Origin: Nocardia vulneris
Lineage (GTDB): Bacteria > Actinomycetota > Actinomycetes > Mycobacteriales > Mycobacteriaceae
Length of the DNA stretch: 64,000 nucleotides
NCBI RefSeq assembly: GCF_001613425.1
Contig: NZ_BDCI01000008.1
Span: forward strand, 248,001 to 312,000
Reading direction: 5' to 3'
Under the pieces are notes generated by a model, which saw nothing but the letters and a program-made list of their open reading frames with translations, ran no database searches and was not told where the DNA came from. A program made the position numbers and the translations under genes. Within the stretch, counting starts at the first letter, position 1. The number at the start of each line of letters is the position of its first letter. Positions 44,672 through 52,993 of the stretch are shown one piece after another.

Positions 44672-45582
44672 GCGAGCGCAACGGTGCGGCCCGGCGGTAT
44701 CGCGTCGCCCATCGCACCACCTACCGGTACTCCGACGAGGTCACCAGCTCCTATGGCCGCGCGTATCTGACGCCGCGGGAATTCCCGGGGCAGCGGCTGC
44801 TCTCGCACGACGTGTCGGTCGATCCGGTGCCTTCGGACCAGTCCATCGGCTCGGATGTCTACGGCAACACCACGTCGTATTTCCATGTCACGGCCGAACA
44901 TCGGACCCTGGTGGTCACCGGTGAGTCGCTGGTCGAGGTCGACCGGCCCGGTGACGCCGCGGCGGGCCCGGCGAGCAGGCCGTGGGAGACCGCCCGGCCG
45001 ACCGGTGCGACGGGTCCGCTGGCCGTGGAGTTCACCCTCGATCTGCGCCCACCGGAGATCACCCCGGAGGTCACGGCGTACGCGGCCGAATCGCTGACCC
45101 CCGGGCGTCCGCTGCTGGCGGCGGTGGCCGAACTGAACAGCCGGATCCACGCGGATTTCGCCTACCGGTCCGGCTCGACCACGGTGTCCACCAAGGTCGC
45201 CGACGTGTTCGCGGCCCGGACGGGTGTCTGCCAGGACTTCGCCCGGGTCGGCGTGGCCTGCCTGCGCTCTCATGGCTTGGCCGCCCGCTACGTCTCGGGC
45301 TACCTGGCCACCGACCCGCCGCCGGGCAAGGAGCGCATGGTCGGCGCCGACGCCACGCACGCCTGGGCCGCCGTGTGGGTGCCCGGCGCCGACGCGCACG
45401 ACCGCACCGGGCGGTGGATCGACTTCGACCCCACCAACGACCAATTCGGCGACGAACGCTACGTCACCGTGGCCTGGGGCCGCGATTACGCCGACGTGCC
45501 GCCGCTGCGTGGCATCATCTATACCGACGCCAAAGAGAGCACAATTACCGTTTCGGTCGACGTCTCTCCGGTGGAGGTGTGA
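44668..45582 (+). CDS. Transglutaminase-like cysteine protease/transferase
   Basis: 304 aa. N-domain YRVAHRTTYRYSDEVTSSYG and a papain-fold core with triad C188 (TGVCQDFARVGV), H231 (ATHAWAAVWVPG) and D254 (DFDPTNDQ). It starts inside the stop of the previous gene (ATGA overlap), so it is translationally coupled to the ATP-grasp/alpha-E protein. No signal peptide, so it acts in the cytosol. Family members may cleave or transfer peptide amide bonds; together with the ligases this suggests making and removing an amide-linked modification, which is inference. Confidence 0.9.
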   Translation: MSERNGAARRYRVAHRTTYRYSDEVTSSYGRAYLTPREFPGQRLLSHDVSVDPVPSDQSIGSDVYGNTTSYFHVTAEHRTLVVTGESLVEVDRPGDAAAGPASRPWETARPTGATGPLAVEFTLDLRPPEITPEVTAYAAESLTPGRPLLAAVAELNSRIHADFAYRSGSTTVSTKVADVFAARTGVCQDFARVGVACLRSHGLAARYVSGYLATDPPPGKERMVGADATHAWAAVWVPGADAHDRTGRWIDFDPTNDQFGDERYVTVAWGRDYADVPPLRGIIYTDAKESTITVSVDVSPVEV

Positions 45583-45588
45583 GCCAGC

Positions 45589-46647
45589 GTGCGTGATTTC
45601 GCCTGTCCCCATTGTGGCCAGCAGTTGGCCTTCGAGAACTCGGTGTGCCTGTCCTGTTCCAGCCCACTGGGTTTCAGTCTCAGCACGCTCAGCCTGGTGG
45701 TGATCGGTGACCCGCCGGGTGACGCCGCGGTCGACGCGGCCGCCGGCGTGGTGGACGCGAGCCGGTTCCGGTTGTGCGACAACCTCCATGTGGCGCAGTG
45801 CAATTGGCTGGTCCAGGTGCCGCAGGACGGGGCGGGCGACGGCAACGGACAGCCGGTGCTGTGCGTGTCGTGCCGCTTGACCCGGACCCGTCCGAACGAT
45901 CTGGACGCCGCGGGGCTGGCCGCGTTCGCCGAGGCCGAAGCGGCCAAGCGCCGGCTGATCGCCGAATTGACCGAGCTGGGCCTGCCCATCGTCGGACGTG
46001 ACCGGGATCCGGCCCGTGGCCTGGCCTTCGACCTGCTCTCCAGCGTCGACAAGCAGGTGATCACCGGTCACAAGGACGGCGTGATCACGCTGGATCTGGC
46101 CGAGGCCAACGATCCGCACCGCGAGCAACTGCGCATCGAGATGGACGAGCCGTACCGCACGCTGCTCGGGCATTTCCGGCACGAGATCGGCCACTACTAC
46201 TTCATGGTGCTGGTCGACGACGACGAGGCGCGCCGGCGCTTCCGGGACCTGTTCGGCGATCCCGACGCCGACTATCAGGCCGCGCTGGAGCGCCACTATG
46301 CCGAAGGCGCGCCGCCCAATTGGGAGTCCGACTACGTATCCTCCTACGCCACCATGCATCCCGCCGAGGACTGGGCCGAGACCTTCGCGCACTACCTGCA
46401 CATCCGCGACACTCTGGACACCGCGGCGGCGTTCGGTATCGCCCCCGCCGGCGCCAGCCTCGACCGTCCGCAGGTCGGCCGCGCCGGCTTCGACAAGATC
46501 ATCGACCTCTGGCTGCCCCTGGCCTGGTCGCTCAACATGGTCAACCGCTCCATGGGACACCCCGACCTCTACCCGTTCGTGCTCCCGGACCGCGTGCTCG
46601 ACAAGATGCGCCTGGCCCACGAGCTCTGCGCGCGTTCGGCCGGGTGA
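45589..46647 (+). CDS. Zinc-ribbon metallopeptidase (PF10005, DUF2248 family)
   Basis: 352 aa from GTG 45589, six bases after the previous stop. An N-terminal zinc ribbon has C6, C9, C20 and C23 (FACPHCGQQLAFENSVCLSC). The metallopeptidase motif is HEIGH (H198, E199, H202) in GHFRHEIGHYYFMVLVDDDE. A distal SSYATMHPAEDWAETFAHYL segment probably gives the third zinc ligand. Members of this family are regularly found beside DUF2126 and alpha-E genes. A peptidase ending the operon suggests processing or removal of a peptide product; the substrate is unknown. Confidence 0.88.
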   Translation: MRDFACPHCGQQLAFENSVCLSCSSPLGFSLSTLSLVVIGDPPGDAAVDAAAGVVDASRFRLCDNLHVAQCNWLVQVPQDGAGDGNGQPVLCVSCRLTRTRPNDLDAAGLAAFAEAEAAKRRLIAELTELGLPIVGRDRDPARGLAFDLLSSVDKQVITGHKDGVITLDLAEANDPHREQLRIEMDEPYRTLLGHFRHEIGHYYFMVLVDDDEARRRFRDLFGDPDADYQAALERHYAEGAPPNWESDYVSSYATMHPAEDWAETFAHYLHIRDTLDTAAAFGIAPAGASLDRPQVGRAGFDKIIDLWLPLAWSLNMVNRSMGHPDLYPFVLPDRVLDKMRLAHELCARSAG

Positions 46648-46662
46648 GCCTGTCCCGGAGCG

Positions 46663-47463
46663 CTATTCGTGCGCGGCGTAGATCTGGGCCGAGACCTCGT
46701 CGCGCATCGTGGCGAACCCGGCCCGGTCGCGGATGGCAGCGAATCCCGGCTCGACGAGATCGGCCTTGAACGAGGTGGGCTGGTCGTAGATCACCCGGCC
46801 TGGGCGGGTACCCATGACCAGGACCCGGGTACCGAGCAGGAGCGCTTCATCGATGCTGTGCGTGACGAAGAAGACCGTCTTGCGGCGATCGCGCCACAGC
46901 GTGCGCAATTCGCCCTGGAGCCGCTCGCGAGTCAGCGCGTCCAGCGCGCCGAACGGTTCGTCCATCAGGATGATCTGTGGATCGTTGACCAGTACGCGGG
47001 CGATCTGCGCGCGCTGCTGCTGCCCGCCGGACAGCTCGTAGGGACGGCGACCGCCGAGGTGATCGAGGCCGACCAGGGTCAGCATCCGCTCCGCCTCGGC
47101 GGCGCGCCGGGCCTTGGGCACGCCACGGACTTTCGGGCCGAACTCGACGTTCTGCCGGACCGAGAGCCACGGGTAGAGGTTCGGTTGCTGGAAGACGACG
47201 CCGCGCTCGGGATCGGGTCCGAGGACGGGACGGTCGCCGACCCGGATTGTGCCCTCGCTCGGCTCGAGGAAACCGGCGAGCAGGTTCAGCAGCGTCGACT
47301 TGCCGCAGCCGGAAGGGCCGACGACGCAGACGAATTCGCCGCTCTCGAGGGTGAGATCCGTCGGGGCGAGCACCTGCGTCGGACCATCGTCGCCGGGGTA
47401 GGACTTGCTCACCCCGGTGAGGGTGACCCGGTGCCGCCGGTCGGCCTCCCCGAGCACCGTCAC
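46663..47463 (-). CDS. ABC transporter ATP-binding protein, taurine/aliphatic sulfonate/nitrate type
   Basis: 266 aa. Walker A GPSGCGKST (49-57), Q-loop VVFQQPNLYPWLSV, signature LSGGQQQRAQIARVL, Walker B IILMDEPFGALDA and switch His in FFVTHSIDEALL. The subfamily (SsuB/TauB/NrtD) is shown by the GALDALTRERLQGEL stretch and by the partner genes. GTG 47463 overlaps the stop of the binding-protein gene (GTGA). It energises import through the two upstream genes' products. Confidence 0.9.
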   Translation of the reverse strand: MTVLGEADRRHRVTLTGVSKSYPGDDGPTQVLAPTDLTLESGEFVCVVGPSGCGKSTLLNLLAGFLEPSEGTIRVGDRPVLGPDPERGVVFQQPNLYPWLSVRQNVEFGPKVRGVPKARRAAEAERMLTLVGLDHLGGRRPYELSGGQQQRAQIARVLVNDPQIILMDEPFGALDALTRERLQGELRTLWRDRRKTVFFVTHSIDEALLLGTRVLVMGTRPGRVIYDQPTSFKADLVEPGFAAIRDRAGFATMRDEVSAQIYAAHE

Positions 47464-48527
47464 GAGCCAGCGCCCTTCGCGGCGTCGACGTAAATGCCGT
47501 CGCGGTAAGCGGTTTCGTCGCCGACGGCGTCGATGCCGCCCTGGCTCAACAGGAATTCGGCCGTCTTGCGCAGATCACCGCCGAAGCCGCCGCCGAGATA
47601 CTTCGGGTCGGCCTGTTCGGCCGCGCCGAGATAGGTGTATCCGGCCAGCTGCGGCCCGACCAGCTTCGGGTCGATGCCGAGCTGGGCACCGATCGAGACG
47701 GCCGCGTCCGCGGGCGCGGTCCGCAGCTGCTGGACGGCGTAGTCCTGGAGTTTCGCCCAGACCACCGCGAAGCGCGCGTGCTGGTCCAGGAATTGCCGCT
47801 GCGCCACCGCCAGATCGAAGGTGGGCGCACCCGCCGCGGCGGTGTCGGCGCTGGACGTGACGACATGCCCACCGGATTCGAGCAGTTTCGACAGCGTCGG
47901 ATCCCACACCCAGGCCGCGTCGATCTGGCCACCGGTCCACGCGCCGGGAATCGCGTCGGGTTTCAGGTTGATCAGCTGCACATCCGCGGCCAAACCGGCC
48001 CGCCCCAGCGCGGCGAGCAGGCTGTAGTGCGCGGTGCTGCCGAACGGCGTCGCGACGCGCTTACCGCGCAGCCCGGCCAGGTCGGTGACCGCGGCGTCCC
48101 GGGCGACCAGCGACTCCGACTTGCCGATGACATCGTGGATCCACAGCACCCGCACCGGCAGATTCAGCGGTGCCGAGAGCGCCTTGGTCGCGGGCGCCGA
48201 GCCGAGGGTGCCGATCTCGAGGCCGCCCGCGCCGAACGCCTGCACCACGTCGGCGCCCGAAGCGAACTGGCTCCAGGTGACCTTCGCGTTCGGCAGGCAG
48301 GCGGCGAGCAGCCCGCGATCCTTCACCAGCAGGTCGGCGTTGGGGATGGCCTGGTAGCCGATCCGGGCCGTCGTGGTGACGCCGGGGTCCGGGGCGAACG
48401 GGCAACTCGCCAGTGCGCCCGTCGCGCCGGTGTCGCCGCGGCCGGATTCGACGCACCCCGCCGTGGTCGCGAGGACGGCCGCGACGGCGAACCCGGTCGT
48501 GACGGCACGACGCACAGCGGATTTCAT
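47460..48527 (-). CDS. ABC transporter substrate-binding lipoprotein, taurine/sulfonate type
   Basis: 355 aa. Signal peptide with lipobox-like TTAGC (FAVAAVLATTAGCVESGRGD), so it is probably a lipoprotein. The mature domain resembles TauA/SsuA periplasmic binding proteins: VTWSQFASGADVVQAFGAGG, EIGTLGSAPATKALSAPLNL and GGQIDAAWVWDPTLSKLLES. The ligand is probably taurine or another sulfonate, by family. ATG 48527 overlaps the permease stop (ATGA). Confidence 0.87.
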   Translation of the reverse strand: MKSAVRRAVTTGFAVAAVLATTAGCVESGRGDTGATGALASCPFAPDPGVTTTARIGYQAIPNADLLVKDRGLLAACLPNAKVTWSQFASGADVVQAFGAGGLEIGTLGSAPATKALSAPLNLPVRVLWIHDVIGKSESLVARDAAVTDLAGLRGKRVATPFGSTAHYSLLAALGRAGLAADVQLINLKPDAIPGAWTGGQIDAAWVWDPTLSKLLESGGHVVTSSADTAAAGAPTFDLAVAQRQFLDQHARFAVVWAKLQDYAVQQLRTAPADAAVSIGAQLGIDPKLVGPQLAGYTYLGAAEQADPKYLGGGFGGDLRKTAEFLLSQGGIDAVGDETAYRDGIYVDAAKGAGS

Positions 48528-49411
48528 ACCTTGCCTTTCCACGGAACTGCTTTGGCACCGAGAAACTTGATGACCGAGTCGAGTACGAGTGCGGCGCAGC
48601 CGATCACGATGATGCACGCGATGGTCAGCGGCGTATTCAGTTGCGTGCCCGCGATGTAGGCGAGGCCGCCGATGCCGGGAATACCGTTGTTCAGCTCCGC
48701 GGCGACGACGGTGGTCCAGGCGAACGCGGTGGCGATCCGGATACCGCCGATCACCTCCGGCAGCGTCGCCGGCAGCACCACCCGCGAAATGACCTGCGCC
48801 CGACCGGCGCCCAGTGCGCGCGCCGCGTTCAGGTAGTCCTGTTTGACCCCGGTGACGCCGGTGAGCGTGGCGATCGCGATGGGCGGGAAGGCGGCGAGGA
48901 ACAGCAGCCAGATCTTGGCGACGTCGCCGATGCCGAACCAGACGATCAGCAGGCCGATGTAGCCGAGCGGCGGCAGCGAGCGCAGAAAGTTCAGGATCGG
49001 CTCGGTGATCAGGCGCACCGGTGTGAGCATGCCCATCACGAAGCCGGCCAGCGGCCCGGCCACGATCGCGAGGCCCACTCCGGCGGCGATCCGCTGCAAG
49101 CTGGCGACCAGGTGTTCCCACAGGTAATAGTTCTGTTCGCCGATCACCGTGCGGTCGACGCCGGCGGCGATCCGGTGCCGGGAGTTGGCCCGCACGAACG
49201 CATCCCACACCGCGCGGGGCGAGGGCAGGTAGAGCGGATCGACCCAGCCCGCCGCGGTGATCACCGTCCAGAGTCCGAGCACCAGGCCGAGCGCCGCGAC
49301 GCGGGTGAGCACCGGCCGGATCGAGCGGCGAGAGCGGTGCGGGCGTCGTACCGGCACCGAGGCCGTCCCGGCCTCGATCGCCGGCGTCTCCGGTGGGCTG
49401 ATCGCGGTCAT
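48524..49411 (-). CDS. ABC transporter permease, taurine/sulfonate type
   Basis: 295 aa with six predicted membrane helices. The binding-protein-dependent transport motif EAA-like loop is ARALGAGRAQVISRVVLPAT followed by LPEVIGGIRIATAFAWTTVV, as in SsuC/TauC. The cytosolic N-terminal extension (residues 1-30) is Arg/Pro-rich. It is the first gene of a permease, binding protein, ATPase operon in which every junction is a four-base overlap. Confidence 0.88.
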   Translation of the reverse strand: MTAISPPETPAIEAGTASVPVRRPHRSRRSIRPVLTRVAALGLVLGLWTVITAAGWVDPLYLPSPRAVWDAFVRANSRHRIAAGVDRTVIGEQNYYLWEHLVASLQRIAAGVGLAIVAGPLAGFVMGMLTPVRLITEPILNFLRSLPPLGYIGLLIVWFGIGDVAKIWLLFLAAFPPIAIATLTGVTGVKQDYLNAARALGAGRAQVISRVVLPATLPEVIGGIRIATAFAWTTVVAAELNNGIPGIGGLAYIAGTQLNTPLTIACIIVIGCAALVLDSVIKFLGAKAVPWKGKV

Positions 49412-49542
49412 CCGGCCCTGCCCAGCAGGCCAACGTCGGACACGACACTCTCCTCACGATTCACCGCCCAGCACGGCAAAGGTCGACGTTATCCGGGCCT
49501 GCCGGGGCGGGGGAGAGTTAAGAACGCCGTGAACATAATTCG

Positions 49543-49578
49543 GGCGCGGCCGGACGTCCGACGCCGCGGCCGCGCCCA
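49543..49578. terminator. Terminator downstream of the 152-aa hypothetical gene
   Basis: GGGCGCGGCC (49543-49552) pairs perfectly with GGCCGCGCCC (49569-49578), 16-base loop, ten bases beyond the stop of the leftward gene. On the minus strand it is followed by an AT-rich stretch. Confidence 0.7.
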
Positions 49579-49588
49579 GCCGAACGAT

Positions 49589-50047
49589 TCAGCCGACCCC
49601 GTTCATGCTGGTGTTGATTGCCGCGTTCGGGGTCACGCTCATATTGATGTGCTCGCTGATGTTGCCGGCCAGCCATTGGTTCTGCGCCAGCGTCTCGAAG
49701 ACACAGATCAGCAATAACTTTCGGCTGCGCCTGCTCACCGAGTATTCGAGATCCGGCGCGGTTTCCGGACCGCGCACGGCGTTGCTGATCCCTTTGCGCA
49801 GGCTGGGTTCGGAGAGCAGCCAGAACAATTCCGGTCCGATCAGCACCGACTGCCCGCCGGTTTCGTGGAACCAGCGGCCGGCGAATTCGATCAACAGGTC
49901 CGTGAACGCGTCCCCGCTTTCCACGGCTTCGGTGAGCTGGCTCAATGCGCCCGATCGATCAACACTGCTCTGGATCACCGAGGCGAGCCTGCTCGCGACT
50001 TCCCGGAACTGATCGACGTCTTGGTCCTGCCAGACTGTGAGAGCCAT
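49589..50047 (-). CDS. Hypothetical 152-aa protein next to the DUF2637 gene
   Basis: 152 aa starting MALTVWQDQDVDQFREVASR. Helical and acidic, with LTEAVESGDAFTDLLIEFAG and RKLLLICVFETLAQNQWLAG. No signal peptide or membrane helix. The family is not recognised. Codon use is a little less GC-extreme than in neighbours. It follows the DUF2637 gene by 51 bases on the same strand and is probably co-transcribed with it. Confidence 0.6.
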   Translation of the reverse strand: MALTVWQDQDVDQFREVASRLASVIQSSVDRSGALSQLTEAVESGDAFTDLLIEFAGRWFHETGGQSVLIGPELFWLLSEPSLRKGISNAVRGPETAPDLEYSVSRRSRKLLLICVFETLAQNQWLAGNISEHINMSVTPNAAINTSMNGVG

Positions 50048-50098
50048 GTTTACTCCATCGAAGTAGTCGAGCGCGGGTGTATTTTCAGCGAGGCCTGT

Positions 50099-50797
50099 CT
50101 ATCGGTTGTTGGAGTTGAGCAGGGTGCGGCCGTTCGCGGCCTCGAAACCGTTGAAGCGCAGCGGGGTACGCGGCCCACCGGGCGGTGCGGGGCTCGCCAG
50201 GGCCGCGGCGGCCATCGCCGCGTGGTCGTCGAGCCGGGGCTCGTGGCCATTGAGCTGGGGCGAGGTCACCGGGTCGACGACCTCGTCGGGCTCGGTCGAG
50301 CGCACCGGTGCGACGACGGGGGCGGGCCGCGCGGTGCTGCGGGCCAGCAGGATCAAGGTGAGATGGACCGCGAAGAGCAGGGTGAGCGGCATTCCGGCGT
50401 AGATGATCAAAGACACCGGGCCGCCGCCGATTTCCCGCGCGTATTCGATATTCCCGGCGACCGAAACCAGGGTGGAAAGAACGAATAGTCCGGTTGCATA
50501 CCACCAACCCGGGCTGCGTTTGGGAAATGACGCGGTGGCCACGATGGAGCCGACCACCAGGCCGTCGATGGCGATCGGCACATTCGAGGCCAGGCCGGGT
50601 TCCACCAGATTCCGCACGGCGAGATGATGGAGCGCGGCAAACGACATTTCGAACGCTTTCATCGCCACCACGGCAGAAACGAGCAGCGACAGATACAACG
50701 GACGCGGCCGGAGCAGGCTGCGCACCCGCGGCCACGTGGCGGGACGGGCCGGCTGCTTTATTGATTCGGCAGCAGCGCCCGGCGTGATCGTCGTCAT
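50099..50797 (-). CDS. DUF2637 membrane protein
   Basis: 232 aa with four hydrophobic segments: PLYLSLLVSAVVAMKAFEMS, PIAIDGLVVGSIVATASFPK, YATGLFVLSTLVSVAGNIEY and VSLIIYAGMPLTLLFAVHLT. The pattern 'SF.AL.HLA....' followed by 'PIAIDGLVV' is the DUF2637 signature. These proteins occur on actinobacterial plasmids and integrative elements, often near transfer genes, but also in isolated chromosomal copies. The C-terminal ~80 residues are a Pro/Ala-rich cytosolic tail. No integrase or transfer gene is in the window. Confidence 0.7.
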   Translation of the reverse strand: MTTITPGAAAESIKQPARPATWPRVRSLLRPRPLYLSLLVSAVVAMKAFEMSFAALHHLAVRNLVEPGLASNVPIAIDGLVVGSIVATASFPKRSPGWWYATGLFVLSTLVSVAGNIEYAREIGGGPVSLIIYAGMPLTLLFAVHLTLILLARSTARPAPVVAPVRSTEPDEVVDPVTSPQLNGHEPRLDDHAAMAAAALASPAPPGGPRTPLRFNGFEAANGRTLLNSNNR

Positions 50798-50890
50798 AGC
50801 GGGGAGCGTAGCGCGCGCGACGCGTTATCCGACGGAGCGAATGGTTCGAGTCGCGAATGCACTCAATTACGGACTCGGCGCGATGAATGA

Positions 50891-50930
50891 ATTCGGCCCG
50901 ATGCGCGTTGCGTGCACATCGGGCCGGAAT
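50891..50930. terminator. Terminator downstream of gatD
   Basis: GGCCCGATG (50895-50903) pairs with CATCGGGCC (50917-50925); outer ATTC/GAAT extends the stem around one bulge. It follows the leftward gatD gene. Confidence 0.7.
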
Positions 50931-50970
50931 TCCGTGCGGCCGGGCGATATATCGATGCCCGGCGTATCGC

Positions 50971-51681
50971 CTAGGCGCGCAGCCGCTCCCTGCGCAACTG
51001 TTCGACCTCGGGCAGGTCCAGCGGCGCCAGCTCCGAGACGCCGAGCGCCCGCATCAGCAGCAGATCCGCGAGCTCCGGATTGCGCGCCAGCGCGGGACCG
51101 TGCATGTAGGTGCCGAGCACCGAACCCTGTACCACGCCCTCCAGGCCGTCGCCCACCCCGTTGCCGATGCCGCGGGTGACCCGCGCCAGCCCGGTCGCGT
51201 CGCCGCCGAGTTTGGTACCGCCGCGGTGGTTTTCGAAACCGGTCAGCGCCGCGGTGAGGCCGGGCAGCAGCGGCGTGGTGGTCACCTCGCCGATCGCGCG
51301 TTCGGCCTGCGGCGAGGTGGTCACGTCGATCATGCCGACACCGTCGACCCGCTCACCCGAGGAGGTCTCGTACCACTGGCCGAGCACCTGGATCGCGGCG
51401 CAGATGGCAAGCACCGGAGCGCCTTTCGCGGCGGCCTGCTGCAGCCCGGGGTAGCGCTGCAGATGCCGGGTGGCCAGTCGCTGGGCCGAATCCTCCGCGC
51501 CGCCAAGGGTGTACACGTCCAGCGAGTCGGGTACCGGGTCGGCCAGGGTGATCTCGACGATCTCGGCGGCGTAGCCGCGCAGGCGCAGCCGCTGGCGCAA
51601 CACCAGCGCGTTGCCGCCGTCACCGTAGGTGCCCATCACGTCGGGCAGGACCAGCCCGATGCGTACTGTGGATTCGGTCAT
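50971..51681 (-). CDS. gatD: Lipid II isoglutaminyl synthase, glutamine amidotransferase subunit GatD
   Basis: 236 aa class I (CobB/CobQ-like) glutaminase. Nucleophile C94 in PVLAICAAIQVLGQWYE and catalytic H194 in TYMHGPALARNPELAD. It releases ammonia from glutamine and passes it to MurT, which amidates the D-Glu of lipid II to D-isoglutamine in the cell wall precursor. The start overlaps the murT stop as ATGA, the usual coupled pair (Rv3712/Rv3713 in M. tuberculosis). Confidence 0.93.
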   Translation of the reverse strand: MTESTVRIGLVLPDVMGTYGDGGNALVLRQRLRLRGYAAEIVEITLADPVPDSLDVYTLGGAEDSAQRLATRHLQRYPGLQQAAAKGAPVLAICAAIQVLGQWYETSSGERVDGVGMIDVTTSPQAERAIGEVTTTPLLPGLTAALTGFENHRGGTKLGGDATGLARVTRGIGNGVGDGLEGVVQGSVLGTYMHGPALARNPELADLLLMRALGVSELAPLDLPEVEQLRRERLRA

Positions 51682-52916
51682 GCCGTCCGTCCGTCGAGGT
51701 CGCGGTTGAGGTCACGGAACGCGGTGTAGTTGGCCAGCACCTCGACGTGCCCGGCGGGACAGGAGGCGATGGCGCGCACCGGATTCGGCACCGTCGTGTG
51801 TTCGACACCGGCGTAGGTCAGGCGCACCGCGAGGTCGGTGGCCCGCTCGCCCGACGCGACCACCTGGACTCCTTCGAAGTGCTCGAACCGCACGTCCCAG
51901 AGCCAGGACAGATCCTCGCCGTCGGGCACCTGTCCGTTCACCGCGATGACCAGTCCGGCCGAGGCCGGTTCGATCATCGAGAGGGCTTCCTGCCAGCCCG
52001 CCGGGTTCTTGGCCAGCAGCAGTCGCGCGGCATGCTCGCCGACCTGCACGGTCCGGTAGCGGCCCGCGATCTCGCGCACCGTGCCGGTCGCGGCGACCGC
52101 GTCGGCCGCGGTGGCGCCGAGCGCGACGGCGGCGGCGACCGCCTGTGCGGCGTTGCCCCGATTGGCGCGGCCGGGCAGGGCCAGCTCGAGCGGCAGCCGT
52201 ACCCCGTCGGGACCGACCAGATCGTTGCCGTCCAGCCACCAATTCGGTTCGGGCCGTTCGAAATCCGCGCCGGTACTGCGCCAGTGGCTGCCCTCCCAGC
52301 GGATCGGTTCGCCGCTGCGCGGGCAACTGGTGGCGTCCATCGACCAGCCGCTGCCCGCGGCCACCCACACCACTTTCGGGTGGTCGTAGGCGATCGAGGT
52401 CACCAGCACGTCGTCGCAGTTCGCGATCACCACCGTGCCGGGGTGGCGCGCCAGGCCCGCGCGCAGCCTGCGTTCGATCATGTTGATCTCGCCGACCCGG
52501 TCCAGCTGGTCGCGGCTCAGATTGAGCAGCACGACCGCCGCCGGATTCAGCGAATCGGTGACGTGCGGCAGATGCAGCTCGTCCACCTCGATCGCGGCCA
52601 GCGGGGCGCCGCGGTGCGCGCTGAGCGCGGCGACGATGCCCGCGTCCATGTTCGCGCCGTCGGCCTGGGTCGCCACCGCGCCGAGCGTGCTGAGCGCCGC
52701 CGTGGTCATCCTGGTTGTGGTCGACTTGCCGTTGGTGCCGGTGATCAGCACCGTGCGCTTGCCGCGCCCGAGCTGGTCCATGATCGTCTTGTCGATCTGC
52801 AGCGCGATGAGCCCGCCGATCATCGATCCCTTACCGCGTCCCGCCCGCTGCGACGCCCACGACGCTGCCGCCGCGGCTCGCAGCGCGATTCGCCCGCGCA
52901 CCGAAATGTCTGCCAC
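51678..52916 (-). CDS. murT: Lipid II isoglutaminyl synthase subunit MurT
   Basis: 412 aa Mur-ligase-like ATPase. P-loop ITGTNGKSTTTRM (K64), central ligase domain with LLNLSRDQLDRVGEINMIER, and the C-terminal MurT domain. It activates the gamma-carboxyl of D-Glu in lipid II for amidation by GatD-derived ammonia. In staphylococcal MurT a four-cysteine zinc ribbon interrupts the ligase domain; here the equivalent stretch reads SCPRSGEPIRWEGSHWRSTG with a single cysteine, so the ribbon is degenerate. ATG 52916 is probable. Confidence 0.92.
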   Translation of the reverse strand: MADISVRGRIALRAAAAASWASQRAGRGKGSMIGGLIALQIDKTIMDQLGRGKRTVLITGTNGKSTTTRMTTAALSTLGAVATQADGANMDAGIVAALSAHRGAPLAAIEVDELHLPHVTDSLNPAAVVLLNLSRDQLDRVGEINMIERRLRAGLARHPGTVVIANCDDVLVTSIAYDHPKVVWVAAGSGWSMDATSCPRSGEPIRWEGSHWRSTGADFERPEPNWWLDGNDLVGPDGVRLPLELALPGRANRGNAAQAVAAAVALGATAADAVAATGTVREIAGRYRTVQVGEHAARLLLAKNPAGWQEALSMIEPASAGLVIAVNGQVPDGEDLSWLWDVRFEHFEGVQVVASGERATDLAVRLTYAGVEHTTVPNPVRAIASCPAGHVEVLANYTAFRDLNRDLDGRTA

Positions 52917-52993
52917 GCCGCGAGTCTAGTGTCGACCGGCGCAACCGGCTCCGTCAGCTGTCGCCGACCGGTATTCGTCGCGTTCGGCCGGTA

